The notes under the pieces were generated by a model that saw only the letters and a program-made list of their open reading frames with translations, searched no databases and was not told the origin of the DNA. From assembly GCA_035236585.1 (NCBI GenBank), contig CP141127.1:72583495-72647494 (forward strand): a DNA stretch of 64,000 bases, written 5' to 3'. The translations under genes and the position numbers were made by a program. The first letter of the stretch is position 1. Each line of letters opens with the position of its first letter. The stretch comes from Warburgia ugandensis. Lineage: Eukaryota; Streptophyta; Magnoliopsida; Canellales; Canellaceae. Of this stretch, positions 23,160-35,860 are shown in pieces.

Positions 23160-25802
23160 TGTAATGACTCGAGTTTTGTCATGCATTTTTAAATGCAATA
23201 CCTAATTTTCTAAGGCGGGATGCATCCCTATTTGAAAACCATTCTATAAAAACCATGCAATGCAACAGAAAATCTTTAGTTTTAAACTCATTTTTGAAAA
23301 CCCCGAGTGTCATTTGCCTTTACAACAACTAAAGTAGTTTTTGAAAAACTTCAGAAATCATATATATTTTTTCCCCAGGTCTTTCCAGTCACAGCACACA
23401 GCCCAACTGTAATTAAATACAACTTCATGACTAAAGGGTTGAGAGTTTACTTACATGTATAACTCTCTTCTTTTTTATTCACTTGCTCATAGCACTCATA
23501 TCTCCTGAGACGTCTCCTATTTATGAGTGGAACTATCCTGAAAAATGTTAAGGATAGGGTGAGTATATACTATACTCAGTAGGAGTCTATCACTACTAGT
23601 TTTATAATGCATGCGATGTTTTAAAATCATATGCCCTTTCCAAAACATGTGCATGTCTGAATACTCAAGTCAATATCGACATCAAAATCCATTGTCAAAC
23701 TGAAATACTAACGACTTAAAGGATCATATAATCCAAAATCGAAAGTATCATATACATGTATATCATAACATCATGATATGCATAAAATGCTTCATGGAAT
23801 CCAACTCATGGATCTCTAGTATGGTATAGTCGACCAACCTCATATCATGCCATATGCAATGCACCTAAACCATCAAACCATAGGGTCCACTATGCCCATG
23901 ACCTCCTCGCCGTGTGGTCCCCGGGTACCTGAGGACACTCGGTCATAGCCTCCACGGGGCCTATGACACGTCGACCCAGTGCCGTGACACCAGTGGTAGC
24001 CCCCTGTACCACATGCAGTCGACGTAGGGACTTGCCTCTTTTTGGGCGTGGTACCCATCCACCTATTAGTGGTAGAGGTCGGGTGGCCAACCCAGACCCC
24101 TCGGCATAGCACCCACAGGCTTACTAGCCCAAATCACATAAGATCAAATAAGCCAAAATCTCTTTTCAAAACCTGTCCTCTTTGGGTCCCTCACAACTGC
24201 CTGGCCCTTGACACTCCAGCATCTTTTGGCAACCCTCAAGGACATGCAATTTTTGCAAGTACTTAAATCATGCAATGTATGCACTTGTTTGCAAAACACA
24301 TATGTGCATAATGTATATGCAATCCTTTACAAAACATGTCTATGTACAAAACGTTTATCACATGCATGCTGAATCAAGTCATGCTAAACAAGTCATATAC
24401 TTATAACATATGTTCTCAAAATAATAATAGATCTTTTAAAAGAATCTAATAGTGATAGAGCACCTACCTGGCTAGGTCGCGCTAACCCTTTTGTCCTCGG
24501 ACACTCCTAATCATGGTTTGGGGAATCAAGGTTAGTTTGGCCTATCTTTTATGGGTTTTAGAGTAATTGGTCTCATTACTTAGGCATTAAGGATCCATCC
24601 CTATGCCTATGGGTGTCCTAAGGTCCTAATTGGGCCTTGGTATCCTTAGTTTTCCAAAGTTCTAGTGGCCACATGCCACCATCCTATTCTAAGGGTCATG
24701 CCCACCTTTTATTGGGCCTTGATCAGGGATTTTATAGTTTGGATGTGTCCGTGTCGTCGACACAAACACAACGCCTTTTGCGGCGCCTCAATCGGAGCTC
24801 TAGATCTCAAGTTATAAGCGTTTTAGTGTCATATGTACATAGAGTCTTAATGATAAAAAGACGGAATGCTAGGGCGTTGCGCGTCTGCGACGTGCGCCCC
24901 AGCTTCCTTAAGGAACCAAAAGACAACGCGCTGCGCGTCTGCAGCGTGTGCCTCAGCGGGCGCATTTGCAGACGCGCAGCACTCCTCAGCCCGTCTTCCT
25001 CTTTAGCGGGCGTGTCTACGGACGCGCTCGTTGGTTTCCTCTCAGACGCGTTCGACGCGTCTCGTCCAGATTGGGGCGTTTCCATCGTTGGGGGACCGGG
25101 GCGTCCTTGGGATGCCCTGGTTCGTCCCTGAGGAACCACTGCGGCCCTGGGGACGTCCCAGGATCCTTGGTGACTCCCTAGAGACCTATTCTCCATAGAT
25201 TTTCATGCAAAAACCTAGGGAAACTGAGCCTAGGACTATGGGTGAGATGGGTTTGGGGAGTTTTTGTGCGTACCTACTTCGTGGCTGGTTTGCTCTCCAC
25301 GTTTTCTCCTCTAGGTCACTGCTCCATGATGGATTTTCTCCAACGTTTTGGGCTGCCATTAGAGGCACCCAAGAGCTCTATTTATAGAGCTAAGAGAGGG
25401 TTCTGGAGGGGGCTCTCACCGCCTTTGAATGGCGGTGGAGAAACCTCCAGAATGGTGGTGATTTCTCCTCCAATCACCGCCGTTCTAGAACCCTCTAGAG
25501 GTTGAAGACGACGGGGTGCCCGTATCAAAATGGGCCCCTGTGTTTTTCAGGATAAGTCGTTTTTGTAAAATTTACAGTTTTGCCCATGAACTTCAAAGGG
25601 CCATATCTTGCTCATTTTAACTCCGTTTTGGGTGATTTTGGTCTCGTTGGATTCCTTTTTCCGAGACGCATCTAATGGAACCATTTTTAGGACTAAATTC
25701 CTGGGTTTAGTTAAGACAACTAGTGAAATGACCAAAATGCCCTTATCTTTAAAACTGAACTTTTCATGGGATTTTAATATTACAAAAATTGGGGTCATTA
25801 CA
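23160..25802 (-). mobile_element. 3' LTR of the complete family A element
   Basis: 2,643 bp, starting TGTAATGACTC (a decayed form of TGTGACGACCC) and ending GGGGTCATTACA. It is about 115 bp longer than its partner at 29105-31633. The differences include deletions in the partner near 29200, near 29990 and in the GC-rich repeats near 30800. It contains a TATA box on the minus strand at 25379-25386. Confidence 0.9.
25379..25386 (-). promoter_or_regulatory. TATA box of the 3' LTR, family A element
   Basis: TATAAATA on the minus strand at the conserved position in the LTR. The flanking CTCTATTTATAGAG is itself a small palindrome. Confidence 0.5.
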
Positions 25803-25845
25803 TTATTACTCCCTTAAAAGAATTTCGTCCTCAAAATTCAATAAC
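25803..25845 (-). other. Polypurine tract and end of pol
   Basis: On the minus strand this ends GACGAAATTCTTTTAAGGGA, right before the 3' LTR. A FEDEIL-type pol end followed by a purine tract is common in plant chromovirus-like gypsy elements. In frame it reads NFEDEILLRE followed by two stops. The tract would prime second-strand synthesis. Confidence 0.75.
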
Positions 25846-28800
25846 TTATTATCTTCCAGGTATTTGTCTCTTAGATGATTTCTTGGTGAATGCATTCCCC
25901 TTTAGGAAGCAATTCTAGGTTCTTCCTCAATTTATCATTTCCATTATTCCTCCTATAAGGCCTCACCTATAAGGGCCTGTTTTTGCTGCGTACTCTGATT
26001 CAGCGCCATACTCTCATACCTGCTGATTTAACAATACCGTTTCCTAGCGGTACTTCATCTATCTTGAATTCCTTAGATTCCTATACTTATCTCATCACGT
26101 ATAAGATAGTCTCCTTGTAAGATCATGCTTCTTTGCTCGTGCATATACTTCTTTCATAGGATAATCCTTTTTATCTAGTGATCTCTTTCATTATTCACAA
26201 GTTCAAAAAGTTACCTTCTTTCTATTGTGTCTAACTTTGCTTCTTACCCTTGTCTCCAAGATACTTCAATAATCTGATATGGTATCATATACTTTATAGC
26301 CAAACTCTTACTTAACTTTGAATTTCAACTGTCTGTCATTTTTCTTATGTGACTTGATTTCCTTGACCAAGGTTACATTCGAAAATAAAAGCCAAATAGT
26401 AGCATCTTCCATTGAGGACCTTATCATATACTGAAAGTAAAATGTCCTAACTTCATATCCAGTTTCATTATTGAATTCATTAAATGCTTTCCTCTGTTAG
26501 GATCTTATCCAAACTCATGTCAAATGTTAATGGTCGATTCATCATCATGAGTCGTATGTTCTCGTCTAGAAGCCTATCTCACTATTTCTCATCCATTTGT
26601 CATTTAGGATTTTCAATAATGTTCTCATTCATGCAAGGTAAAAAGTTTCTTATAACCGAGTATCCTTACTAGGTCATGCTTGAATCCTTTGTCTTCATCC
26701 TCTTTGCCCTTTCTTTGCTTGATGGTTTTCTTTGTAACCTTTCAGCCCAAAAGTTATATACTCAATCCGGTAGGGTTAGTCCTTAGAAAATTCCTTCAGT
26801 TGATTTTTCGTACTTGGTATATGCTCATAACAACTAACTATTTGTCAAAAAAGCAATGTAACATCCAATCTTACCTTATAGTGTGCTAGCCATCTCACCT
26901 TATCCCCTATGTCAAAATATTGTTCAATCTTTTACCAAGGCTTTATCGTCAACCATGTAGTTTGTATTGTCAGTAGGTACCCTCATAAGTAGTGATTTTC
27001 TCAATTCCTCAAATTTTATTTTTCAAGTGCCTCCTTATTTTATCTTTTAAGTGCCTTCTCATACTTAGCTTATAATAGCAATAATTCGTCTTCAATAGCG
27101 ATTATATCAAATTGTACTGAAGTTGTTAACTCCACAAGTTTTACAATACTCAGATAAGCATAAAGACTTTATTTGATTACCTATTGATCTCTTCCCAGAT
27201 ACGTTATAAGCTCAAGGGCCTCTAGAGTGATCGGTACTTATCTTCCTTTCTTTCAATCCAAGTCTATAGTATTTTTCAGACCCAAAGTAATTTCTTCACC
27301 TTGTCATGGTAGCCACTAAGGTTTGAAAAACCTTTCACATTGGTTTAGATCACTTCTTATTTTTGCTCCTATCTCAGTTGTTACTATATTTATTGTAATT
27401 GTAGTTCTTCATGATGTGGCCTAATCAACTTCATGATGTGGCCTAATCAACTGGCCTTATACCCTCAAATGACTTAGCCTATCAAGTACTCAAGTTTAAA
27501 GACTTATAACATCCTTCTGAGTATATAACTTCAACTACTAACTCATAGACACTAACATACCTGATTAATTAGGGTGGGATGCCTCTATTTAGTTAACAAC
27601 ACTCAATGATGGTCTTAAAATATTTGATCTTCCAATCTATGATGGCGAGACCTCAATTTGATCCTTGATGGTACCCTACTTGCTAAATGGATAAGTTACT
27701 GTCCTGGCCTATTTCCTTTTTCAATATAACTTTATTCACTCATGTAGTGGCAAGGTGAGATATCACCAAATTTTCCTTTTTATGGATTATATCCATTGGT
27801 GTCCCCCATAAGCTAATGGATCTTGATAAGAATCTTATTGATATCAAACCATTTGTAGAATTTTAATTTCTAGTTAGTCACTATTCCCTTTCGAAACTTT
27901 CTTGTCGCATAATCTGTTGAAATTCGATACTTTTACTCAAAATCTTAAATCCCATATGCTTTCTCTCTATTATACGTATCCTTGCCAACTCAACTATTAT
28001 TTTTCCTTTGCATTTGTTTGATCTTCCCTCCTATAGGATTCAAGATGTTAGAATTATATGTATCTTCATATAGTCATGATCTTCTTCTTTTGATTATTCA
28101 ATATTCATCGAATACTTATGGTTACATCTCTATCCCTTTCTCTCTTTTCTTCAATATCCATTTGGTCTACCTGGATCAATGTCTCTATATGCGTTGTTGC
28201 ATATATTTGATACTGCATCTACTCCTTTACTTAACAAATATGATAAACTGAATGCTTCTCAGAAATTCTAAACTGTCTTAATAATGGCATTGACATTTTG
28301 GTCATGCTACACTTCTCTTACAAGTTCATGTTAGGATCAATCTATTATTATCCTTAGTATTATCATCAAAATCTTTTGATAACTTGGTTGAATTCATTTC
28401 CCTATCACATAATATGTCACTTGTATGCATCTCCGGATTTGTTCCATAATACTCAAGTAGTTATTATTCGATAGCTCTTTATTCTTTATAAGACTTCAAT
28501 CAAGGTATCAAAATTGAGCTAAGTCTTTCAAGATTCATACCTTTGTCATCTAGTACAAGTCACAGTTATCCCTTAGTATCATCTTGTATGCTTATCCCTA
28601 TTATCATCAAAATTTTCTCAAAGTCTGTCTTTTACATCTCATATATCACATCCTTGTGATAGTGTACTCATATTCTGATATTCTTTATGATGGTAAGATA
28701 ACCATCTAGGTCTTTTGATTTTTCTCACCTTTGATAAGATTACTTTATTGCAGGCCAACACTATCTATTAACAAGTCCATTAATCATCTTCATTCATTCA

Positions 28801-29090
28801 TTCTCATCACAATACGATCCTTATATGAGATTTCATCTTTGCACCACTGCACAATAATTCTTATTTCCTATAATTTTGATAGGATTCAAGCATTCCAATA
28901 TCTAAGTATTTGCTAGGACTATCTCCTTGTTCTCCTAAGTGTTTATGGTGAAATGTCTTGAGTCATTTATAATCCTCAAATAGAAGTAGCCATCTCTACT
29001 ACTCCTATTTATACTACTTGTTCTTGATTTTCTTTATTGTCTATGACCCTTGGACATCTTTGGGTTGTTGTGAAAGGATAAAACACATTA
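25846..29090 (-). mobile_element. Internal region of the family A element, no intact genes
   Basis: About 3.2 kb, rich in A on the sense (minus) strand, with stops in every frame. Only the last few codons (DKYLEDNKLLNFEDEILLRE near the polypurine tract) look like gypsy pol. I could not recognise protease, reverse transcriptase, RNase H or integrase. At 3.3 kb it is too short for a full gag-pol. A short direct repeat of ATGATGTGGCCTAATCAACT occurs near 27410-27450. Confidence 0.6.
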
Positions 29091-29102
29091 ACTCTGATAC
29101 CA
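29091..29102 (-). other. Primer binding site of the family A element, tRNA-Met type
   Basis: The minus strand reads TGGTATCAGAGT, an 11-of-12 match to the site for plant initiator tRNA-Met. It lies two bases from the 5' LTR start at 29105, and this fixes the element's orientation. Confidence 0.85.
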
Positions 29103-29104
29103 AC

Positions 29105-31633
29105 TGTGACGACCCGGGTTTTCTCATGCATTTTTAAATGCAATACCTAATTTTCTAAGGCGGGATGCATCCCTATTTGAAAACCATTCTATAAAAACCC
29201 CGAGTGTCATTTGCCTTCACAACAACCAAAGTAGTTTTTGAAAAACTTCAGAAATCATACATATTTTTTCCCCAGGTCTTTCCAAATACAAAGACACAGC
29301 CCAACTGTAATTAAATACAACTTCATGTCCAAAGGGTTGAGCGTTTACTTACATGTATAACTCTCTTCTTTTTTATTCACTTGCTCATAGCACTCATATC
29401 TCCTGAGACGTCTCCTATTTATGAGTGGAACTATCCTGAAAAATGTTAAGGATAGGGTGAGTATATACTATACTCAGTAGGAGTCTATCACTACTAGTTT
29501 TATAATGCATGCGATGTTTTAAAATCATATGCCCTTTCCAAAACATGTGCATGTCTGAATACTCAAGTCAATATCGACATCAAAATCCATTGTCAAACTG
29601 AAATACTAACGACTTAAAGGATCATATAATCCAAAATCGAAAGTATCATATACATGTATATCATAACATCATGATATGCATAAAATGCTTCATGGAATCC
29701 AACTCATGGATCTCTAGTATGGTATGGTCGACCAACCTCATATCATGCCATATGCAATGCACCTAAACCATCAAACCATAGGGTCCACTATGCCCACGAC
29801 CTCCTCGCCGTGTGGTCCCCGGGTACCTGAGGACACTCGGTCATAGCCTCCACGGGGCCTATGACACGTCGACCCAATGCCGTGACACCAGTGGTAGCCC
29901 CCTGTACCACATGCAGTCGACGTAGGGACTTGCCTCTTTTTGGGCGTGGTACCCATCCACCTATTAGTGGTAGAGGTCGGGTGGCCAACCCACGGGCTTA
30001 CTAGCCCAAATCACATAAGATCAAATAAGCCAAAATCTCTTTTCAAAACCTGTCCTCTTTGGGTCCCTCACAACTGCCTGACCCTTGGCACTCCAACTTC
30101 TTTTAGCAACCCTCAAGGACATGCAATCTTTGCAAGTACTTAAATCATGCAATGTATGCACTTGTTTGCAAAACACATATGTGCATAATGTATATGCAAT
30201 CCTTTACAAAACATGTCTATGTACAAAACATTTATCACATGCATGCTGAATCAAGTCATGCTAAACAAGTCATATACTTATAACATATGTTCTCAAAACA
30301 ATAATAGATCTTTTAAAAGAATCTAATAGTGATAGAGCACCTACCTGGCTAGGTCGCGCTAACCCTTTTGTCCTCGGACGCTCCTGATCATGGTTTGGAG
30401 AATCAAGGTTAGTTTGGCCTATCTTTTATGGGTTTTAGAGTAATTGGTCTTATTACTTAGGCATTAGGGATCCATCCCTATGCCTATGGGTGTCCTAAGG
30501 TCCTAATTGGGCCTTGGTATCCTTAGTTTTCCAAAGTTCTAGTGGCCACGCGCCACCATCCTATTCTAAGGGTCATGCCCACCTTTGATTGGGCCTTGAT
30601 AAGGGATTTTATAGATTAGATATGTCTGCGTCATCAACACGGACACAACGCCTTTTGCAGAGCCTCAATCGGAGCTCTAGATCTCAAGTTATAAGCGTTT
30701 TAGTGTCATATGTACATAGAGTCTTAATGATAAAAAGACGGAATGCTAAGGCGCTGCGCGTCTGCGACGTGCGCCCTAGCTTCCTTAAGGAACCAAAAGA
30801 TGACGTGCGGCAATCCTCATCCCGTCTTCCTCTTTAGCGGGTGTGTCTATGGACGCGCCCGTTGGTTTTCTCTCAGACACGTTCGACGCGTCTCGTCCGG
30901 ATTGGGGCGTTTCCGTCATTGGGGGACCGGGGCGTCCTTGGGATGCCCTGGTTCATCCCTGAGGAACTAGTGCGGCCCTGGGGATGTCCCAGGGTCCTTG
31001 GTGACTCCCTAGAGACCTATTCTCCATATATTTTCATGCAAAAACCTAGGGAAACTGAGCCTAAGACTATGGGTGAGATGGGTTTTGGGAGTTTTTGGGC
31101 GTACCTGCTTCGTGGCTGGTTTTCTCTCCACGTTTTCTCCTCTAGGTCACTGCTCCACGATGGGTTTTCTCCAACATTTTGGGCTGCCATTAGAGGCACC
31201 CAAGAGCTCTATTTATAGAGCTAAGAGAGGGTTCTGGAGGGGGCACTCACCGCCTTTTAATGGCGGTGGAGAAACCTCCAGAATGGCGGTGATTTCTCCT
31301 CCAATCACCGCCGTTCTAGAACCCTCTAGAGGTTGAAGATGACGGGGTCCCCGTATCAAAACGGGCCCTTGTGTTTTTCAGGTTAAGTCGTTTTTGTAAA
31401 ATTTACAGTTTTGCCCCTAAACTTCAAAGGGTCATATCTTGCTCATTTTAACTCCGTTTTGGGTGATTTTGGTCTCGTTGGATTCCTTTTTCTGAGACGC
31501 ATCTAATGGAGCCATTTTTAGGACCAAATTCCTGGGTTTAGTTAAGACAACTAGTGAAATGACCAAAATGCCCTTATCTTTAAAACTGAACTTTTCATGG
31601 GATTTTAATATTACAAAAATTGGGGTCATTACA
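29105..31633 (-). mobile_element. 5' LTR of the complete family A element
   Basis: 2,529 bp, from TGTGACGACCCGGG to GGGGTCATTACA. It has a conserved TATA box at 31210-31217 (minus strand). Next to it are the primer site (left) and target duplication GTTTC (right). It is slightly shorter than the 3' LTR because of several small deletions. Confidence 0.9.
31210..31217 (-). promoter_or_regulatory. TATA box of the 5' LTR, family A element
   Basis: TATAAATA on the minus strand, about 415 bp from the upstream end of the 5' LTR. It is the likely promoter for the element's RNA, at the same place as in the other three copies. Confidence 0.55.
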
Positions 31634-34600
31634 GTTTCACATCTATTTTACCAAGTTTTTAATTCAATTCTAAGCAGCATTTTAAATCATTTTTCATGCA
31701 GTTTCTAAAGAATATGGTAATCGAATGAAGGACAAGAAACATGATTAATGCCATACTTTAATCTCAGTTCTATAGTGTCATGCTAAAATTTTTGAAATTG
31801 TATGCATATAAAATGTGTATAACTTTAAATACATCTTTTTCAAATAATTGAATCATCACAGTAATCTCAAGTAAATTGCAATATATAATATATCCCAAAA
31901 TCACAAGTAAGCATAACTTGAAAACTATGTGAAAGATCTACTATCTAACTTGATAAATCAAACATCATAAGGTCCTCAAAGTATTAAAGTAGGGATCAAT
32001 TAAATCGTGAATGTTGGCAATCCCAAACCGACAACATCATCACGTGCCATATGTACCCTAGCGAACACATTAGCTGGTTGGTCATGAGTATTCATCTAAA
32101 GACCATGATCATGCCCATCTACGTGGATCTCAAAACAGAAATCCTATGGCACACTATGTTCATGACCAAATCACTGAATCGTGTCTCTCCGGTATATAAA
32201 GAATAGCCACCACAGCTTCCACGGCTACTATAGATACATCTTAAAAGGGTGTCGTGACCACCTCCAATGGTTGTTCCTACCACAGCAGTCGAGAAAAATA
32301 ATATCACTTTGGGCATGGATACCTAACACCTTTGGTGGTTAGAGGCCGAGAGGCCACCTCGTATAACCTCTCAGCATAGTTTCCATTAGGCTTATTAGCC
32401 TGAACAAAGATATATCTCAATCCCAAATGATCTTAAATAATATAATGTATAGATCTTGTGCAAAATCATGCATTTCTTTAACTCAATCTCAAAACATGGC
32501 ATTGATGCATTTCAAATATTATCATTTCTTTCAAAAGCACACAACTACAAGTAATGAACAACATCATTTTCATTTTTCATACAAAAACATGCATCATGTC
32601 TATGAAGATTCATAATTATAATTCACATGCCTCATTCACAAATATTATATTCTTTAAAAGCTAAAATAATGTTACATGTTGAGATATAAATTCCATAATA
32701 GTCAAGAAGTCTCAAATAGAAACCATAATAATGCAAATGATTTGATAATTTAAAATCCACATATCTTCATAAACTGATTGCATAGTTAAAATCTCATTAG
32801 CAAATAAATGTTAAAACCACCTACCTCTTAGGCATAATTCTCTGTTCAGCTATGTTCCCTCCTCAACTCAACTTATCAATCAATCTTCTCTATTGATGTT
32901 ACAAAGTTCTTATCAATGTTGAATCATATATAATTAAATACATAAGAATTCTATTTTAATCAAAGTCTAACGGTTTAGGTTTCATAAACTATTTAACTTT
33001 TCACTGACCATCTATTCCATAAAGGAATACATGATCAGGTTAGTCTTAGATCCATCATCCATTCATTAATTAGTGTCCATGGTTTAGATTTGCCTTTTCC
33101 ATTGGCATAACCCCCTTGACAAATAATCTAAATCTAAAAGTTTACTCCAATAAGTCGCAGTGATCTGACTTATTATTTCAAGGTCTGATTTCATGGATAA
33201 TTGTCCAGATATTTACTCTTAAGTTATATATATATATATATATATTAGATGGTAATATTATTCTCAATTATCAACCCAATCCTACAGTCACATTTTGTCA
33301 AATTCCATAACAGCAATATCATCAGTTTCCCATTTGCAACTGATTATGATCCGATGGTCAACAATCGTCAGATCATCCCTATAGTCTATGAATTTTCATT
33401 TCTAACATCTAATTCGATATATAACTTTCAAATTAATAATTTCACCAAAATTTAACAGTCAGATTTATATTTACTCACCATGAACAGTATTCATCATTTC
33501 TTATTTGTATGTTTATCCTTATTCCATAATTTATATCATATTTAAGACAATTCAAGGTTTAGAAATTCATCTGTGGCATCTGATCATTGATCAAACATCA
33601 CAGGGTTCTTGTTTAAATAGTGACAGATTGGATAGTCTAGATCATCCGATCTATTTCACTTCAAATTCATAAAAGTCAAGTCATCCTTATCATTTTTAAG
33701 GATAGGGAATTCAATGGCAGCATCTGATCATCAATCAGATGTTGTTAAATAGTGTTTTATGGAGGAATAGATTTGATGGCTCAGATTGCCTGATCGATCT
33801 GTCCAATTTCTTACAATTTTTGTCATATCCCTTATAATTGAAGGTTAGTAAAGTTATCTGTGATGTCTGTTCACCGATCAGACATTATCAAATTACTATG
33901 TCAATAGTACCTAATCGGACAGCTGAGATTGTTCGATTGGATTCTAACTTAGATCTACAATTTCAGTTAAATTGGAGCTATGCTAGGTATGTAATTACCC
34001 ATGTCTACCCTTAGATTAGGAATTGGACAGATGGATAATCATAAAAACCTAGATCTAGAATGAACAATGCAGATCCAGCTAAAAATCTCAAAATCACAAG
34101 TTGGGTTTAGTAGATTTTACCTTTTGGATGCATCTCTCCATGCGTTTTCCACCTTTGGATGAGCTGGATTGATGCTAATTTCAAGTGAAATCCCCCTATC
34201 CATGCCGTGCATACTGTTTCCCTCCAATCAATGGACTAGATCTCCTCGGATCTCCCAATAGTCTTAAGGCTTTTATTCCTTTGAGCAAGCCTTGGAAGAT
34301 GACCAGCTCATATCAAGGATATGAGCTACCATCGTCTCCAGTGACAGCCTGCAAGTCCTGCCAACCTCAAAAACCCCGATTTCCTCCTCCAATCATAATA
34401 AAACCAAAGGGCTTTTGCTCAGCCCTTAAGATGAGTAGGGTGAAGGGTCTGGATTTGGAGTCTGAGCTCACATTGTTGCCATTGAGCTCCTCCTTTTTCG
34501 ATGATGAAAAACTCCAACCCATCTCTCTTTCTTCTTCAGCATGGCTGCACTTCTCCGGCGCGCAGGTTGGCCTTCCATCTCTTGCTCTGGCTCCCTCTCT

Positions 34601-35184
34601 TTTCTCTCCTCTTCTTCTCTTCTCCTTCCTTTTCTCCTTCTCTATCGGGTTTTCTCCCTCTACGTAAAGTTTTTTGGGTTGAAGCTAGACCTAACAGTTT
34701 GTCGTTTTTTTTTTTTTTTGGGTTTAAGTGGGAGGGGTGCCAGTATCAATTCTGGCCCCTCCTTTGTTTACTTTATTATTATTTTTTCTTCTATATACTA
34801 AAACTTTAATAATTATGTTTTTTCCTTATCATTATAGCCAACATAATTTTATTCAAGGTGCATGATTGCTACTCATGATGTTCTCCAAACATCTCTTTAC
34901 AATCTGACCCATATTTTTATAAGTGGGGCCTACTAATGAAATTACAAAAATGCCCTTTGTGAGAAAAATCACAACTTATTCGTCCGAACTCTGATTTTAG
35001 CAAAATTAGTGTTGTTCGAATCATTTTTTCGAGTACAATCCAAATATAAAGGTATTGGGTTCCAATTTGATATCTTTCAAAAGATTAATTTTGTGGGACC
35101 TAAATCTAAAGATTCTCCCATTTATATTTATTAAAATTTTATTTATAATCCTTTAAAATGATTTTAAAACTTAGGATCATTATA

Positions 35185-35860
35185 GAAAGACCTGAAGAGA
35201 TGGAAGATGAAGAATGAAAGAAGCTTCAGACACTGTGAGTACCACTCTATAATGTCTCTAAGATGAGCTTATGTACAACATGCTTGACAAGGAACCTTAA
35301 CCAAAGATATAAGAGATGTTAGAGAATTTATACATGGATAAATCTCTGACAAATAAGTTGAATTCGAAGAAGTAGCTATATGATCTAAAGATGGCATAGG
35401 GTGCAAATTCGAGGGATCATTTCAATGTGTTCAATAAATTGATTAGTGAATTATTAAGAGTCTGTATCAAGATTATAAAAGTACACAAGGTGTTGGTATT
35501 ATTGGTCATCTAGTCACTACCTTGTTATTTGAAAAGGAAACCATTAAAATGGATAATGTAACTATTATTGTTTTTATCTAATGAGATGAGAAAGCAGCAT
35601 AGTGGAAGATACGATTCTCATGCAGAAGGATTTACAATAAAGTAAAGTCAAGGTCAAGAAAGGACTAAGGAGAAATCTTGATCAAATAAGGGTAGGTTGA
35701 GATCAAAGTTGAGGACAAAGGAAGTTTATTATTTCCATTAGAAGGGACACTTCAAGAGAGACTACCCTAAGTAACAAAAGGATATGAACAAAAAGAATAA
35801 CAAATCCTCTAATTTAATAAGCGTAGTATAAGCAGAAAAATCATATGAAGGACACTTGCT
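35185..35860 (+). pseudogene. Copia gag, C-terminal part with decayed zinc knuckle
   Basis: This continues the gag of 22378-22517 after the inserted LTR: RPEEMEDEE, then in shifting frames DELMYNMLDKEP, EMLENLYMDKSLTNKL, DHFNVFNKLISELLRV. These match the Tnt1-type gag (..W..L...Y...S..NKL.LK..L...KM.EG....H...F..L...L). Near 35725-35775 a decayed CCHC zinc knuckle reads VYYFHxKGHFKRDYPK, with the first, second and last Cys lost and His kept. Stops and frameshifts are frequent. Confidence 0.75.

Larger units (their letters stand above)
23160..31633 (-). mobile_element. Complete gypsy family A element with 5-bp target duplication
   Basis: Two near-identical LTRs (23160-25802 and 29105-31633) flank a 3.3 kb internal region. 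The flanking duplication GTTTC is perfect (23155-23159 and 31634-31638). A tRNA-Met-like primer site lies beside the right LTR and a polypurine tract beside the left one, so the element reads on the minus strand with its 5' LTR on the right. The internal region has no open gag or pol. The total is 8,474 bp with well over half in LTRs, so it looks like a large non-autonomous derivative or a heavily decayed element. Confidence 0.92.
22518..35184 (-). mobile_element. Long solo LTR (gypsy, 4.2 kb) carrying a nested element
   Basis: It begins TGTAACGACC at 22518 and ends GGATCATTATA at 35184, with the perfect duplication GAAAG at 22513-22517 and 35185-35189. It is interrupted at 23159/31639 by a complete gypsy element. 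Without that insertion it is 4,188 bp, matching the 5' LTR at 531-4870. The shared GC-richer block is at about 32030-32410. An (AT)n run is at 33225-33245 and a poly-T at about 34706-34720. No primer site or polypurine tract adjoins either end, so it is a solo LTR. It disrupts copia gag. Confidence 0.85.

Noticed and set aside
24637-25131. 164-codon frame on the plus strand
   Set aside because: It lies in the CpG-rich part of an LTR, antisense to the element, is not maintained in the other LTR copies, and has no recognisable domain.
34185-34667. 160-codon Pro/Ser/Leu-rich frame
   Set aside because: Inside the long LTR at 22518-35184. The composition follows the pyrimidine-rich LTR leader, and no related frame is kept in the LTR at 531-4870.
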